64,000 nt of DNA from contig OY829663.1 of assembly GCA_963691815.1 (NCBI GenBank), positions 3,165,023 to 3,229,022 on the forward strand, given 5' to 3'. Below are positions 34,061-46,415 of this stretch, piece by piece. The notes under the pieces are model-generated. The model made no database searches and was not told the origin of the DNA. It saw only the letters and a program-made list of their open reading frames with translations. Source of the stretch: Echiichthys vipera (lineage: Eukaryota > Chordata > Actinopteri > Perciformes > Trachinidae). Position 1 is the stretch's first letter. Each line of letters starts with the position of its first letter. Both the position numbers and the translations under genes were made by a program.

Positions 34061-36179
34061 CCAAACAATAATCTAAAAGGAAGAGAATGCGTAGGTGTCC
34101 TGGTGAATGCCTCTTTGTTTAGTTTTTCATGAATGTTAAACAGAACGTCTCCTCTCTGATCGGTCTGTAGGGTTTGGTTTGAGTTAATGTGTCGGTGAGC
34201 TTTTGTTTGTTGTTGTTACGTCAAACAGGAAGAGAGCGACTTCCTGATAATATCCATCTCTAATTCATTTTCTAAATACAGTAAATCTATTTGTCTGTAA
34301 ACCTGCGTGTCATGTAGAATCTTATGCTCCACTTTGAATTGTTTATATAGTAACTTATTCATGGTAAATTGCGAGTGTATTGCCGTCAACACACACACAC
34401 ACATCTTGATGTCTCTCTCTCCCTCACACATGCGTGCACACAGAAACACACACACCTCTGTGTTAGGTTACCCAGCAAACAGGCCTACCTCTGACATAAT
34501 GTATTATTTGTTATTAATGGTTAGTAATCACGCAAAATTATCATTTTTATTACTCGATGGAATAATCGGTAGCTGCAGCCCTACTTGCGTCTCTTCCTCA
34601 CGTCTTAGTTCCTCCCTGCGAGGATGTTAAAGCGAGGATGTTAAAGCGAGACGTGAGGACGGAGGAGCTGAAGCTGCTGAAGGAGAAATCCACGGTTCGA
34701 TAGTGTCCTCAGCGTAGCGTAGGATACACCAGCGTCTCGCTCTAAGCTCCTCCAGAAGTCTCCTCTCTCTTCATCTCCTCGAGGGATTGGACCATCCTCT
34801 ATGATGATGGATGCAGAACGATTTCCAGGTCACTTGAGGAGAGAGGACACAAGGAAGCATGGTTAGAATAATGAAAGGAGTCTTAGTCGTGTCCAGACCT
34901 TCCTGCAACACGAGCACACGGACACGCTTTGAATTTTATAGTAAATACCAGGAATTAAAACAGTATTCAGCTGCAAACAAACATCTAAACTGCATCAAAT
35001 GTGCTCTAGAAGAGGTAAAATAAAGGAATAAATGGTCAAAACAGAATGGAAACGAGTATTGCATCATAAATGCGACACTATCCTGAGGTGCAGTCTCTTT
35101 ACGGTGACTTGCGCCTGCATAAACATGCAAACACATCATGTAACAACTCACACATTCAGTTCAAAAAACAGCTAATTTAGTGCAAATAATATGTTGTTCT
35201 GTTCCCTGCTGGACCTGGTTTTAATTAGAGCTCTGCTCAAGATGCACAGAGGAGGTGGATGCTTCTTAGCCGCGTTATCCAGTGTGTTGGAGCGCTAAGT
35301 AGGTGTGACCGAATTTGGGTCAGCATATTTGCTGGTGTAGCGCCTACAATTACAGCACTTTCTGCTCTGCTCTGCGGTTTTCAGTCCCTCTGCAGACGGA
35401 TCTTTGTTGCTCAGCCGCGTCTTTAGAAACACAATTAAAATAGGATCTTCCAGCTCCGGGCTTAGAGGGCTGATGGCGTACCGTCCGCATTTACCCAGAG
35501 CTCCTGTTTCCACAGGGAGGATTAAGCACCTGGCACAAACCAGAGGCTGTTTTTAACCCCCTTTCAGACAGAACAGTAGCGGCTCACTGAGCAAAGGTTA
35601 AAAGTGATTTGTAATATGGAGTGTGCAGCGTGACGTCCAGCGCGAGCCTTCTGGAGACACTCGCAGACCAACCTGTCCGTTGATTTAACCGCGGCTTACC
35701 ACAGGCTTGGTATTAGTCACTAAATATAATCAGCAGACGTTCAGGGACCTTGAGATCGTGACTGATGCAAATGACGTTTTATGATGCTGTCAGAGGCTCG
35801 CTCGTCACAAACCTGCGAGAAGGCCGCGGGAGAGTGTTGATAATGTGGTGCCGCTGCAGTCTGAGTGCGCTGACCTGTGACAAAAACCAGACGCACCGTA
35901 TAATTCTCACATTATCCGTGAATGTTCACACAGAACATGTGCGTTACTGACTAGTGCACCCTGTAACTCCTGATGCAGTGAGAGGGAGAGAGATTTTTCC
36001 ATGAAAGTTGGCCTCCGCCCCAACTTAACCGCACAAATAACGTACACACGCCTTGTCCACTTACTGAAAGTCACGTCTTTGTGTCGGCTCGCTTCATTGA
36101 AGGAGTCGTTCCACGTTGATTTAAATGCGGTTCTTGATTTCTGTTCAGGATGTGATGACGATTTAAATTAGCATTAAGA

Positions 36180-36248
36180 AAGAAGCCGGTTAGCCTAGCT
36201 TAGCATCAAGACTGGAACCAGGGTCAAGCAGTTAGCCTGGCTCCTCTA
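36180..36248 (+). repeat. common teleost repeat fragment (TTAGCCTAGCTTAGCAT type)
   Basis: The block TTAGCCTAGCTTAGCATCAA with AGACTGGAACCAGGG resembles, in the reverse sense, the segment at about 63780-63845 (CTTCCAGTCTTTATGCTAAGC). It is a fragment of a widespread fish repeat. Confidence 0.5.
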
Positions 36249-36269
36249 AAGGTTCCTTTCTGCTCCCAT

Positions 36270-36461
36270 CATCTCATCTCATCTTCAGCCTCTTATCCGG
36301 GGTCGGGTCTCTGGGGCAGCAGCTCCAGCAGGGGACCCCAAACTTCCCTTTCCCGGGCCACATTAACCAGCTCTAACTGGGGGATCCTGAGGCGTTCCCA
36401 GGCCAGTGTGGAGATCTAATCTCTCCACCTGGTCCTGGGTCTTCCCCGAGGCCTCCTCCCA
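36270..36461 (-). mobile_element. LINE 3' end, family L1f copy 4 (short)
   Basis: The terminal 190 bases of the LINE tail, in the same orientation as copies 1-3. CTCCCAT occurs at both borders and may be a short target duplication. Confidence 0.75.
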
Positions 36462-37824
36462 TTTCGTGTGTAAATAGAGACGTACGTTATCATCGTTTTA
36501 ATCACTGCCCTCGTGCTTTCATGCGTCCTTTCCGCTGCGATGGACGTTGAGCAAAACATCCTCTAGAGGGCGTTGCTGTAACTGTCGAATGTAACTTCCA
36601 GTATTTCAGGATGTCCGTCGGGGCTTTTGATGACTTGCTCGCTCCTGATATCCACGCCACTCTTTCTGTCCAGTGCCCGACACTGCCCCCGCAATTTCTA
36701 GCATCCATAAGCTTTCAGGATACAGACAGAAATACGGACGAAATGTACGCAGAGGACGTATGCGTCTTCAACGTAGAGCAGAAATGAGCCTGTAAGCTCC
36801 CTAATTGGCGGGTTTTGACATCAAAATCTACATTATTTTCCATCTGTGCATAAAAAACACTGGATATTCAAAAGAGAAAGTCCAAATAACGTTAAGAACG
36901 TGACTTTAACGTCCACTGAACGGCGTAAATCACCAGATGTGTGCGGAGCGATGAGAAGTCTGCATCCTCACATTAATACAGTAACACAGAAATGTCATTT
37001 TCCCATGTTTTCCACTGGGTTTTGGTTCTTTAATGAAATCATCTAATTGCGCCTCCTTCCCTGCAACGGTTTCACGGTACCTGGCTGTCGTACAGTCGCA
37101 CATTAATCATCATTTTCTGTTGTCGTTTCCTGGAAAATGCTTTGAAACGAATCCAAAATGTCCTCACTGGGTTTTGGTCTGGGTTCAAGCCTTCAAGAGG
37201 CTGCGTACAGTGCAGCCGTTGTTCCAACGCGGCACTCGCCCTGAAACCACAAGTGGTTACATTCCAGTTCGTGTCGGGATTGAACAAACGAGCTACAACG
37301 TGGTAATTAACTAATGACCTCGAGGTGATGGGTTGTTTTCACCTCGGACGGAGCCAGGTGAGCTGCTTTCAGTCGTCAAACATTCACCTCGCACATATTT
37401 AAGCCCAAAAGTTTTGCGTTCTGCTACCTCTAGAAACAACAGAGCACTAATATATAAATATAAACTGTTTATTGTGATTAAATCCACTTTAAATGGCCTC
37501 AGATGCAAAAGTCCATCATTCACACTTACGGCAGAATGACAGAGACAGTCCTGACATTTATTCTTTGTCATAAAATAGAGTAAACACACTGTTTTTAATA
37601 AGGTACTTAAGCAGTATATTATGTCAGCGTTGCATTAACATCACGTCAGTCACACACCGCTGCAGGTCAGTGTGTGTCTGAGTGCAAGTCTGTCAAGATT
37701 AACCACGCTGCACTTCAAGAATGAACTCGTTTGTTTCATGGGTTCAAGGCATAATTAGGCATTTTGAGAAAAACCCAACAAGTTCTTCTTCACTGCGGTT
37801 TCACACCAAGCACATACTTTCGAG

Positions 37825-38108
37825 AGGGTTCCTGGTTTGAATCCCAGCTGGGGCCCTTCTGTGTGGAGTTTGCATGTTGTCCCCGTGTGTGCGTGGGTTT
37901 TCTCCGGGTTCTCCGGTTTCCTCCCACAGTCCAAAGACGTGCAGGTGTTGGGTTCATTGATGACTCTAAATCACCCGTAGGTGTGAATGGTTGTCTGTCT
38001 CTGTTCGTCTCTATGTGTCCTGTGATAGACTGGCGTCCTATCCAGGGTGGACCCCGCCTCACGCCCAATGTCAACTGGGACAAGAGGCTGAAGATGAATG
38101 AATGAATG
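37825..38108 (+). mobile_element. tRNA-type SINE-like repeat, family S1 (+ strand copy)
   Basis: Begins GGTTCCTGGTTTGAATCCCA (B-box-like), passes through GGTTTCCTCCCACAGTCC, and ends in (ATGA)n at 38095-38108. It is the best orientation in which to see the SINE structure of this family. Confidence 0.75.
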
Positions 38109-38738
38109 AACCCACTTTCATTTACATCAACATGGAAATTTACCTAAACTGGTTTAAATGGGTTCAGCTGAACATTCATTTGGTGAATATTCAGACGCAT
38201 TGAGCGGATTTCCACCCGTGCAAATATATATATATAAATAAGCGAATGCATCCTGAGTGTGGGTGGGTGTGTGCTGGATGTGCGAGAGGGGAGAGAAAAG
38301 AGACCCGCGGCTGCTGTTTGTTCAGAGACTTATAATCAGTTACAATCACGTCCACGTCCATGAGACTCAACCACGCGATCACTGTCACGCGTTTGTGTTT
38401 TGAAAGGAGAGAGGTCGTTTGAGTCCGTGTTTTGCCAGACAGCACGATTTTCATAAAGTCCTTTAGTCTGGCCTCACTAACAACATAAATGATGATAATA
38501 ATATATAATTACACCATGTGGAGCGGAGCTGTACCTTGCTGTAGCTGCTCTACAAAGTGCACTAACTATTAAATCACTAATAACACGAGTTCTGCTCAGT
38601 TTGGGTCTGAAAGTATGGAAGTTAGGATGGATTTGCATAAAAATCCTACCATGGCAAACCAGGAAACCATGATCTGTCGTAGATGTGCCAACTTTGTATT
38701 TGTTGGGACGGTAAACAAACTTTTTTTGTTGCTTAAAG

Positions 38739-39322
38739 CAGGGGTGTCAAACTCAGGCTCGTGGGCCAAACCTGGCCCGCAGTGTAATTATATTTGTCCC
38801 TAAGATCATATCAAGGTTCTGCGAGTATAAAGCTTACACGTCTACTTTTCTGTTCACACACATGAGCATCCATGCTACCAGTCTCTGCAGACAAGCTGAA
38901 TCCACCCCTCCCCAAAAACGACCCAAAGAAAGATGGAAACAGGAGCTTTCAGCAGCGGTGGGAGGCAGATGATCTGTGTCTGAAGGTAAAGACCATTTTT
39001 TTTAGTAAAGAAAGATGAAAACACCACCAAAAGGTGATGTAACAACTAAAAACAAACGTAAAACACCACAAAAACGTGACAAAATTACTATAAACAGACA
39101 CAAAACACCACAAAACGTGAAAAAACAGATTTAAACACCACAAAAATGTGAAAAAATGACTAAAAACAGACGCAAAACACCACAAAAACGTGACAAAAAT
39201 ACTAAAAACAGATGAAAAACACCACTATTTGCAGTCTTTTTTTTTTTAGTAAATATTGAGTTTGGAAACTTTGTCCCAGTTTTTAAATTTGGCCCACTGT
39301 GAGCTGGAGTTTGACACCGCTG
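38739..39322 (+). mobile_element. hAT-like short element with internal minisatellite
   Basis: Inverted ends CAGGGGTGTCAAACTC (38739-38754) and GAGTTTGACACCGCTG (39307-39322) have the classic hAT form. Flanks GCTTAAAG and GCTTAGAT match at six of eight positions, fitting an 8-bp target duplication. The interior holds an A-rich minisatellite and no transposase. Confidence 0.8.
39010..39225. repeat. A-rich minisatellite inside the hAT-like element
   Basis: About five or six units of the form AAACACCACAAAAACGTGAC followed by AAAATACTAAAAACAGATG. It is closely related to the repeats at 27896-28175 (reverse) and 50010-50665. Confidence 0.85.
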
Positions 39323-39738
39323 GCTTAGATTATTTTGTAGTGGCTGCAGTTGGGCGCTGTAGGGCAGCACGGCGGCCTCGCTTTCAGTTTTATTAGTGGG
39401 ATGAGCACGAAACACTGCGACGCAGATTATTAACCACGGACCGGGGGGGACGCATGGTTGTCCAGAGACAATGTAACAATCATAACGGTTTATCCTTCGA
39501 CCACTAGTTTTGAGTATTGCAGTTTAACATGGCGCACGAGTGTAAATACTAAACCACCCAGTTGCTATGGAGATAAGCCAGTCCGAGACTCGAGTACGCC
39601 ACACACCTGTGGAAAAACAACACAGCGCTTTTGTTGCTAAATTCAAAACAAACAAAAGTGACCTTTATTTTGGAAAATCTGTAAAAAAATAAATATCAAT
39701 TCAATAATTTTGGACAAAACCAAGGGAATAATAAAGAT

Positions 39739-39867
<129 letters not shown>

Positions 39868-40443
39868 CCAAGGTGAAGAGGTTTCTCTGAATGCTGCATG
39901 TGTCGTTGTTGAAGGTGTTTATTTATTGGCTTCTTTGTGCGTCTTCTGCGTGTTTTCTCTTTATCTTTGCGGTGAATTGAGCGCTCAGGGCCACCGTAGG
40001 ACGTCCTTCTAACTCAGAATACTTTCTCTTTCTCTCTCTCTCACTTCTCCGTTCTGTCTTTGTTAGCTTCTCTCCATTCTCCCTCTCACAAGTGTGTCTG
40101 CTTTCTTTTCTTCCTCACTTTATTTCTCCTGTCAAAGTTGTGACTCTTCTTGACTTTCTGCTTCACAACGAATGTTTTCATTAGTGAGCGTCGGGCGCGT
40201 CGCTAGCTAACGAACACATTCGGGGCTGTAGCCCAGGAGAATCCTTTTCAGACAGGGGTTCAGGAGTTTCTCCCCCGAGAAATGTTTGAAACTGGGCTGA
40301 TCAACATGCAAATTGTGACATAGTTTGAGAAGTTTTCTCTCCCGACCGGTGTTTGGGTTTAAAGAGTGACCGCAGAGGCACTCAGCTGAAGGTCGCCAGT
40401 TGGCAGAGTCACTCGTTGAACTGAAACAAAGGCAAATCTGCTT

Positions 40444-41046
40444 TAAGGGCGCACTCACACTGTCCCTCCGTACCGTGCACAAACAAGTTTCATGGCTAAA
40501 GTCTGGTTCCTTTGACCAGTGTGAGTGCAACCGTACCACGTCTAGAAGCGGCACGCTTGCCGTCCAGGGCCCGTTTGGGAGAGGTGGGCTTTAGTAAAGT
40601 ACGTTTGCACGTGTACGAGCACGAGCGTGCGCACGTGTACGAGCACGAGGTCTACGGCGGTTCTGAGGTCATTTCCTGTGCGCCTGTTGGGACATAGAAA
40701 AAAGAAGGAGGGACCATGCGCGGACATTTAAAACATTGGTGGTGAAAGGTTCACGTTGGTGTGATGCGGAGGTGGAGTGTTTACTGCAGATTTGGTCGAT
40801 GAAAAGATTCAAAAACAGTCGACAAGACGCACAAAAACTCTGAGGTCTACGGAAAGATCTGGAAACAAAGCCACGCATCGCCATGACGTCATCAATGCGT
40901 GTGACGTGTTACGGCGTGATGACGTATAGGCAGCAAGAAGCATTCTCCGAGGCCCAGGTAGTGTGAGTACCAACGGGCCTGGAGGGGGGGACAAGGACCC
41001 TAAAGCACGGGGCACGGGACGGAGGCACAGTGGGAGGGCGCTCTTA
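40444..41046 (+). mobile_element. PIF/Harbinger-like short element, family A copy 5 (full length)
   Basis: This is a full-length copy of about 600 bases, from TAAGGGCGCACTCACACTGT at 40444 to GGGAGGGCGCTCTTA near 41046. It carries TGACGTCA at 40884-40891 and two units of the GTACGAGCACGAG minisatellite. The SANT-like frame is broken by TGA after the QKL motif. Confidence 0.85.
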
Positions 41047-41448
41047 GACGACACAGAGGTCCAGGGTCACGGCCCTGAATGCCCAGGTCTAACGCCGCGC
41101 CTGGTTAGCTGTGTGTCCTCACTTTAAACAGAACCAGGCTCTCTTAGAGTCTCTGTGTAACTGGATCCAACCGTGTTCTGACTCCAGCTCCATAATTAAA
41201 GGTTCTGTGTGTAACTTTTTACATGTATTTATCATTTTTCTTTTTTTTTCTCCAATGGACGAACCGGCTGCAACGTGCCTTTAACAAACCAGACCTTTTA
41301 CTCCACTATATTTATTTAATAACTTAAGTTACTTACAGATTCAGATTAATAATTGAAAATCTAACTAAATAAATGATCATAACTGCACCTCGATCAGACT
41401 TCATTTGTCCCCAGGGGGAAGCCAACAGGCGACCCAGCAGCGCATTAA

Positions 41449-41450
<2 letters not shown>

Positions 41451-41493
<43 letters not shown>
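41451..41493. repeat. (AT)n tract
   Basis: About 40 bases of nearly pure AT dinucleotides. Confidence 0.9.
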
Positions 41494-41497
<4 letters not shown>

Positions 41498-41945
41498 GTA
41501 AAATTAGCTTCACCTTTAGCAGCTTAAATTAATGTAATGATCACTTTAATTCATCCATAATTATTGTCCTGTAAGATGAGTGCTTTGCCTGACAGTACCT
41601 AATGAATATCATCACTGTAATTGTTTAATACTTTTAGAGTGTAGTTTTTTAACACTGTGGTATTTCTACATGTACTGAAGTGAAAGAGTCTCTCACCGCT
41701 GCACATCCGTTCCCCTCGCTCTCACAATCAAAGCAAATAACTACTCCTCCTCCTTATTCAGTCCTCAAGCACTTTCCACACATTTCAGCGTTTGCATTCT
41801 GCAGCAAACGGAAATAACTCGACTCCCTACAACAATGCTACTGCGGCTAAAGCTAACGAGTAGTGAAAAAGTGTCAGGGACGTAAATCCACCATAACTCG
41901 CTTCAGCTGTGACACTGACGCTAAAGAAATAAATGAACATTTTAA

Positions 41946-42938
41946 TGATGGATAGATAGATGACGGATGGATGGATGGATGGATGGAGAGAGAGAGAGAG
42001 AGAGAGAGAGATAGACGGATAGATAGATAGATGGATAGATTGATAGATAGATGGATGGATAGATAGATATATAGATTGATAGACGGATAGATAGATGAAT
42101 GGATAGATGGATGGATGGATGGATAGATTGGTAGATGGATGGAGAGAGAGAGAGATAGATGGATAGATAGATAAACGGATAGATAGATAAACGGATGGAT
42201 AGATAGATGGATTGATGGAGAGAGAGAGAGAGAGAGAGAGAGATAGACGGATAGATAGATGGATGGATAGATAGATATATAGATGGATAGACGGATAGAT
42301 AGATGAATTGATAGATAGATGGATGGATGGATAGATAGATGGATAGATGGGTAGTTAGATAAATAGGTAGATGGATCGATAGATGGATGGTTGGAGGGAT
42401 GGAGTGATGGAGTGATAGATGGATAGACGGATGGATAGACAGATTGATGGATAGATAACCGGATATATAGATGGATGGATAGATGGTTAGATAGATAGAT
42501 AGATAGATAGATTGGTAGTTAGATGGATGGATTAGTGGATAGATAGACAGATAGATGGATGGATAGATGATAGATAGATAGATAGATGATAGATAGATGG
42601 ATGGATGGATAGATAGATGGATTGGTAGTTAGATGGATGGATTAGTGGATACATAGATAGATAGATGGATGGATAGATAGATAGATGGATAGATATATAG
42701 GTAGATGGATAGATAGATAGATGGATGGATGGATAGATGGATAGATATATAGGTAGATGGATAGATAGATAGATGGATATATAGATAGATAGATAGATCG
42801 ATAGATAGATAGATGGATAGATATATAGGTAGATAGATAGATCGATAGATGGATAGATGGATAGATATATAGGTAGATAGATAGATCGATAGATGGATGG
42901 ATAGATAGATAGATAGATGATAGATAGATGGATGGATA
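41946..42938. repeat. 1-kb GATA/GGAT tetranucleotide array
   Basis: Almost 1 kb of GATA, GGAT and GATT units, with GA-only runs near 41987-42010, 42142-42155 and 42218-42242. Longer repeats of higher order recur, such as TGGATTGGTAGTTAGATGGA near 42509 and 42618. On the right it abuts a fragment of the short element also seen at 44132-44460. Confidence 0.97.
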
Positions 42939-42939
42939 A

Positions 42940-43022
42940 CTGTATTGCCTCCAATATTCACTAATTAGCGGCTGAACGAGGCCGATCCAGTCTTGTCTTT
43001 TTTATTAATATCACACACAGCA
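42940..43022 (+). mobile_element. fragment of short element family C
   Basis: The block CACTAATTAGCGGCTGAACG with GAGGCCGATCCA and TTTTATTAATATCA matches 44175-44236. It directly follows the GATA array. Confidence 0.65.
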
Positions 43023-43027
43023 ATAGA

Positions 43028-43078
43028 CCCTTTGGCGGGCGGGTTCCGGTCCACGGGCCGTATGTTTGACCCCCCTGG
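43028..43078 (-). mobile_element. hAT-like terminal fragment
   Basis: The sequence ending CGGGCCGTATGTTTGACCCC resembles a terminal piece of hAT-like short elements such as 38739-39322. No partner end is visible. Confidence 0.5.
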
Positions 43079-43794
43079 TTCAAACCCTTAGGCTCTGCAT
43101 GAGCATCTTTGCTGTGATGTCTCCCGTTTGCCTGTTTTCACTTGTTTTGTCTGCTTTTTACACAGCTTTAAAAAGTCGTTTTTAAAATACGTGCTCTCCC
43201 TGAAACCCGTGACTTCAGTGCTTTGACTTTAATCCGTCCAAATTATTTATGTAGTGAACCCAGAGTAAAGTTGTCCAGTCATGCAGCGGCGTGTAAATCT
43301 GACTGGAGTAAAAGGAGAGAACGTGAGAGCTCTCTGGAAACATGTGAGATTTGTTTTGCCAGCATACTTAAATTCAGTACTGCAAGTTAAACCTGTGCGT
43401 CTGAATCGTCTCCTTTAAGAATCCAAACGAGTCCATTACAGAACTTTTGACTTTGACAGAATTCCCCGCAGAGCGATTCCTAGGCTCTCCGGATTATTGC
43501 GTTGGGGTTCAGGGAATATCACAGCGAGGTAATCTTGATTGGGGATGACAGCCCCCCCGTTCACTGTCAACATGCTATTTTTAACCAGCGCGTTGCACAT
43601 TATTGCCCTCAGGCAAACCAACCCCCCCTTCATCTCTCACCCTCCCCAAAAAATCTCTAATTATTAAAACATTAAGTCCATCAGCCTCCGTCTACGCTTG
43701 TGCTCATTCATCTTTCTCTCTTTTACTTAAAACCCAGCTCATCTCCAAGGTGGTGAACTTTGAAAATGTTAGTTTTCTGTCATTATGTTCATCT

Positions 43795-43980
43795 TCTCAT
43801 CTCATCTTCAGCCTCTTATCCGGGGTCGGGTCTCAGGGGCAGCAGCTCCAGCAGGGGACCCCAAACTTCCCTTTCCCGGGCCACATTAACCAGCTCTAAC
43901 TGGGGGATCCTGAGGCGTTCCCAGGCCAGTGTGGAGATCTAATCTCTCCACCTGGTCCTGGGTCTTCCCCGAGGCTTCCT
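43795..43980 (-). mobile_element. LINE 3' end, family L1f copy 5 (short)
   Basis: About 185 bases of the LINE tail in minus orientation, ending near GAGGCTTCCTC. Confidence 0.8.
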
Positions 43981-44131
43981 CGCAACCAACTGTTTGTGTC
44001 TCATTTTCATTATTAGGCTGTTGTTGAACTGCATGACATTTAAAATATGAAAGTAAGTGTTGAGCCCTGGTTTTCTGTTTAGTTCGGATGGAAATGGATC
44101 TGAAAAGACTTTAAATCCGTAAAGTTGAGGG

Positions 44132-44460
44132 TAGAGATGCACCGGTCTGATTCCTGGGTCGGATATCGCCTCCAGTGTTCACTAATTAGCGGCCCAATGA
44201 GGCCGATCCATCATTTCTCTTTTATTAATATCAAACACAGCGACACAGTTACAGCGCAGTAGTCACTTCAATTCAAATAATACATTACAAGTACATTTAT
44301 ATCTGTGTTTATTTGTTACCTTTTTTTTAACAAGGCTAAATGTTTGTGTCAAGCCTGAAGCCTTCCTCACAGTTGGATCAGATCAGTATCGGGTCTCTGA
44401 CGATACGCTCAGCCCAGGTATCGGATTGGATCGTGAAAAAATGGATCGTGCATCTCTAGT
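44132..44460. mobile_element. short DNA element, family C
   Basis: The borders AGAGATGCACCGGTCTGA (left) and GGATCGTGCATCTCTAG (right) form inverted ends sharing AGAGATGCAC. The interior includes the TAATTAGCGGC block shared with 42940-43022. No coding capacity is seen. Confidence 0.65.
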
Positions 44461-44507
44461 TGTCGGCCAGAAAACCCCAAAAAATTAGCTGAAAGATGGT
44501 TGGAAAA

Positions 44508-44642
44508 AGCAGCTTTAGCAGGGGACCCCAAACTTCCCTTTCCCGGGCCACATTAACCAGCTCTAACTGGGGGATCCTGAGGCGTTCCCAGGCCAGTGTA
44601 GAGATCTAATCTCTCCACCTGGTCCTGGGTCTTCCCCGAGGC
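44508..44642 (-). mobile_element. LINE 3' end fragment, family L1f copy 6
   Basis: A 135-base internal piece of the LINE tail lacking both the terminal CATCTC tail and the upstream part. It is bracketed by two similar 40-base sequences, 44465-44507 and 44643-44682. Confidence 0.75.
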
Positions 44643-45727
44643 CAGAGAACCCCAAAAATGAGCTAAAAGATGGTTTAAAAAGCTGTGTAGGGATGAGGGG
44701 AACTGCAGAGTTGAGTTTAGCTGTTTTAACCTCACCCCCTTGTTCCTCCGTGTGTGAAAAGAGACGCTAACGAGCCCCGAGATGTCTGGAACCAGGTTAC
44801 CCGCGGTGTGTACCTGTTTGCCGTTTGGGTAATGTAACCAGAGCGTAAACTGTCTCCTAAAAATAGACGCAAACGAGAACTCCATTTTATTGACGTTTCA
44901 TTATTTATGGATGTTGGCAGCTCTCCACTCCCAGAGAAAACCAATGCCGCTTTGACCTTACCTTGACCTCTGAAACCCCCCACTCCACTGAGTTGACAGG
45001 TTCATCTGGCGCCGGGACACGAAGCCGTGGTTTCTCGGATGAAAAAGCAATCGATCCGATGAGCGCCGTTTGGGGGGCGACTAACGATTAACCAGTCAGC
45101 GCCGCGGTCGGGCCTAACGCCGTTGTCAAGCTGTCGTCCAGCTGTCGTCCAGCTGTGCACCGGACCCAAGACGTAGCAATCACAACAATGTCGATGGCTA
45201 TAGATGAGATAGACGCTGCTGTCAAAGCTGTTTTTGGATCGATTAATAGCCCTGATTAAGTTTTCTTTAGCTGCGCTCCGCTCTTAAAACAAATCAGTAT
45301 GCTGGCGTCAGTGTGGACTTAAGAGGAAGTTGGATTCATTCAGGTTCTCTTGGTTAGAGAAGATCGAATCACGCTCCGCGGAAATCTGTTAGAGTGCAGA
45401 CGATGTCAGAGCGGAGATGGAAACGGAGCGCAACAAGCTGACAATTTGGTCTGATCCCAGTCGAGCTTTAACGGCGTCCGACTGCTCAGCAAACTTCAAC
45501 GTTCTCCACACAGTTCTGAGAAACTGTCACTGGGAAAAGATTTCCGACGACCCGAGTCGACCCGCGTGGAGATCAGGGTCACGCCTGTCCGTATATCTGA
45601 GGGAGAAATGTTTTGTTATGGGACGGCAGATTAATCAGCTGACACTTCGGGACGTGCTCTCACTGCTGATCGCCTGAACCCAGTAACAGGAGGATTCTTC
45701 CTTAAGACAAAACAACCCTGCTGCGAC

Positions 45728-45728
<1 letters not shown>

Positions 45729-45766
<38 letters not shown>
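45729..45766. repeat. (TG)19 microsatellite
   Basis: A perfect 38-base TG run. Confidence 0.95.
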
Positions 45767-45767
<1 letters not shown>

Positions 45768-46317
45768 TTTATGTATATTAAGGCTCTAACGTTATCATAC
45801 GCGGGCAGCAGAACTAATGTCTTTTCCTCTGTGTGTTTAAATGCAGTGAAGCTCAGACGTTGAGGCAGCCTCACCTGCAGGCAGCTGCTGATTATAAAAA
45901 TAAACATAATCTTTCAAACATTTTTCTGACATCCCTCCTCTCGACTTTTCGATTGCCTCATTTGCCGTGTTTCCTCTCCCCGAGTGTCTCTCTCTCTCTC
46001 TGCCGATTCCATTTCCTTCATCTTAAGGAATAATAAATGGGAAATGACAAATGTGAAATTTGTTACAGATTATTTCATTTCGTGCTGTGACGGAGCAAGC
46101 GTGCATGAGAAAATATCATTTTACCCATCATCTGTCATAGCCTTCATGTGGGTTGCATTACGCAGCAATGTAGAGGAACTGGGTTTTTTCTAAAATAGAA
46201 AATAAACACGGGTTCGCTCCGTGTCGTGTCCAGTCTGAGTCTTTCTTTTGATTTAAAGGAGGCGAAGGGGATGGAAATTTAAAGATATGCATTGTAAAAC
46301 TGTCCATTATTGTCCAG

Positions 46318-46415
46318 TTAGTTAAATAATTCCCAGACTTGCTGCGGTTCTCCCTCATTGTCTGTGAACAGCACGACAACATTTTGTAAATCCAGCTTAA
46401 AAATCGTGTGTCTAA
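46318..46415 (+). repeat. direct repeat D, left copy
   Basis: About 98 bases including GACTTGCTGCGGTTCTCCCT and a TCCAGCTTAAAAATCGTG block. A second copy lies at 47068-47175, immediately after family A copy 6, with a 10-base insertion. Confidence 0.85.

Noticed and set aside
42532..42961. Ser-Ile-Tyr-Leu repeat frames
   Set aside because: Translation of the GATA/GGAT array only.
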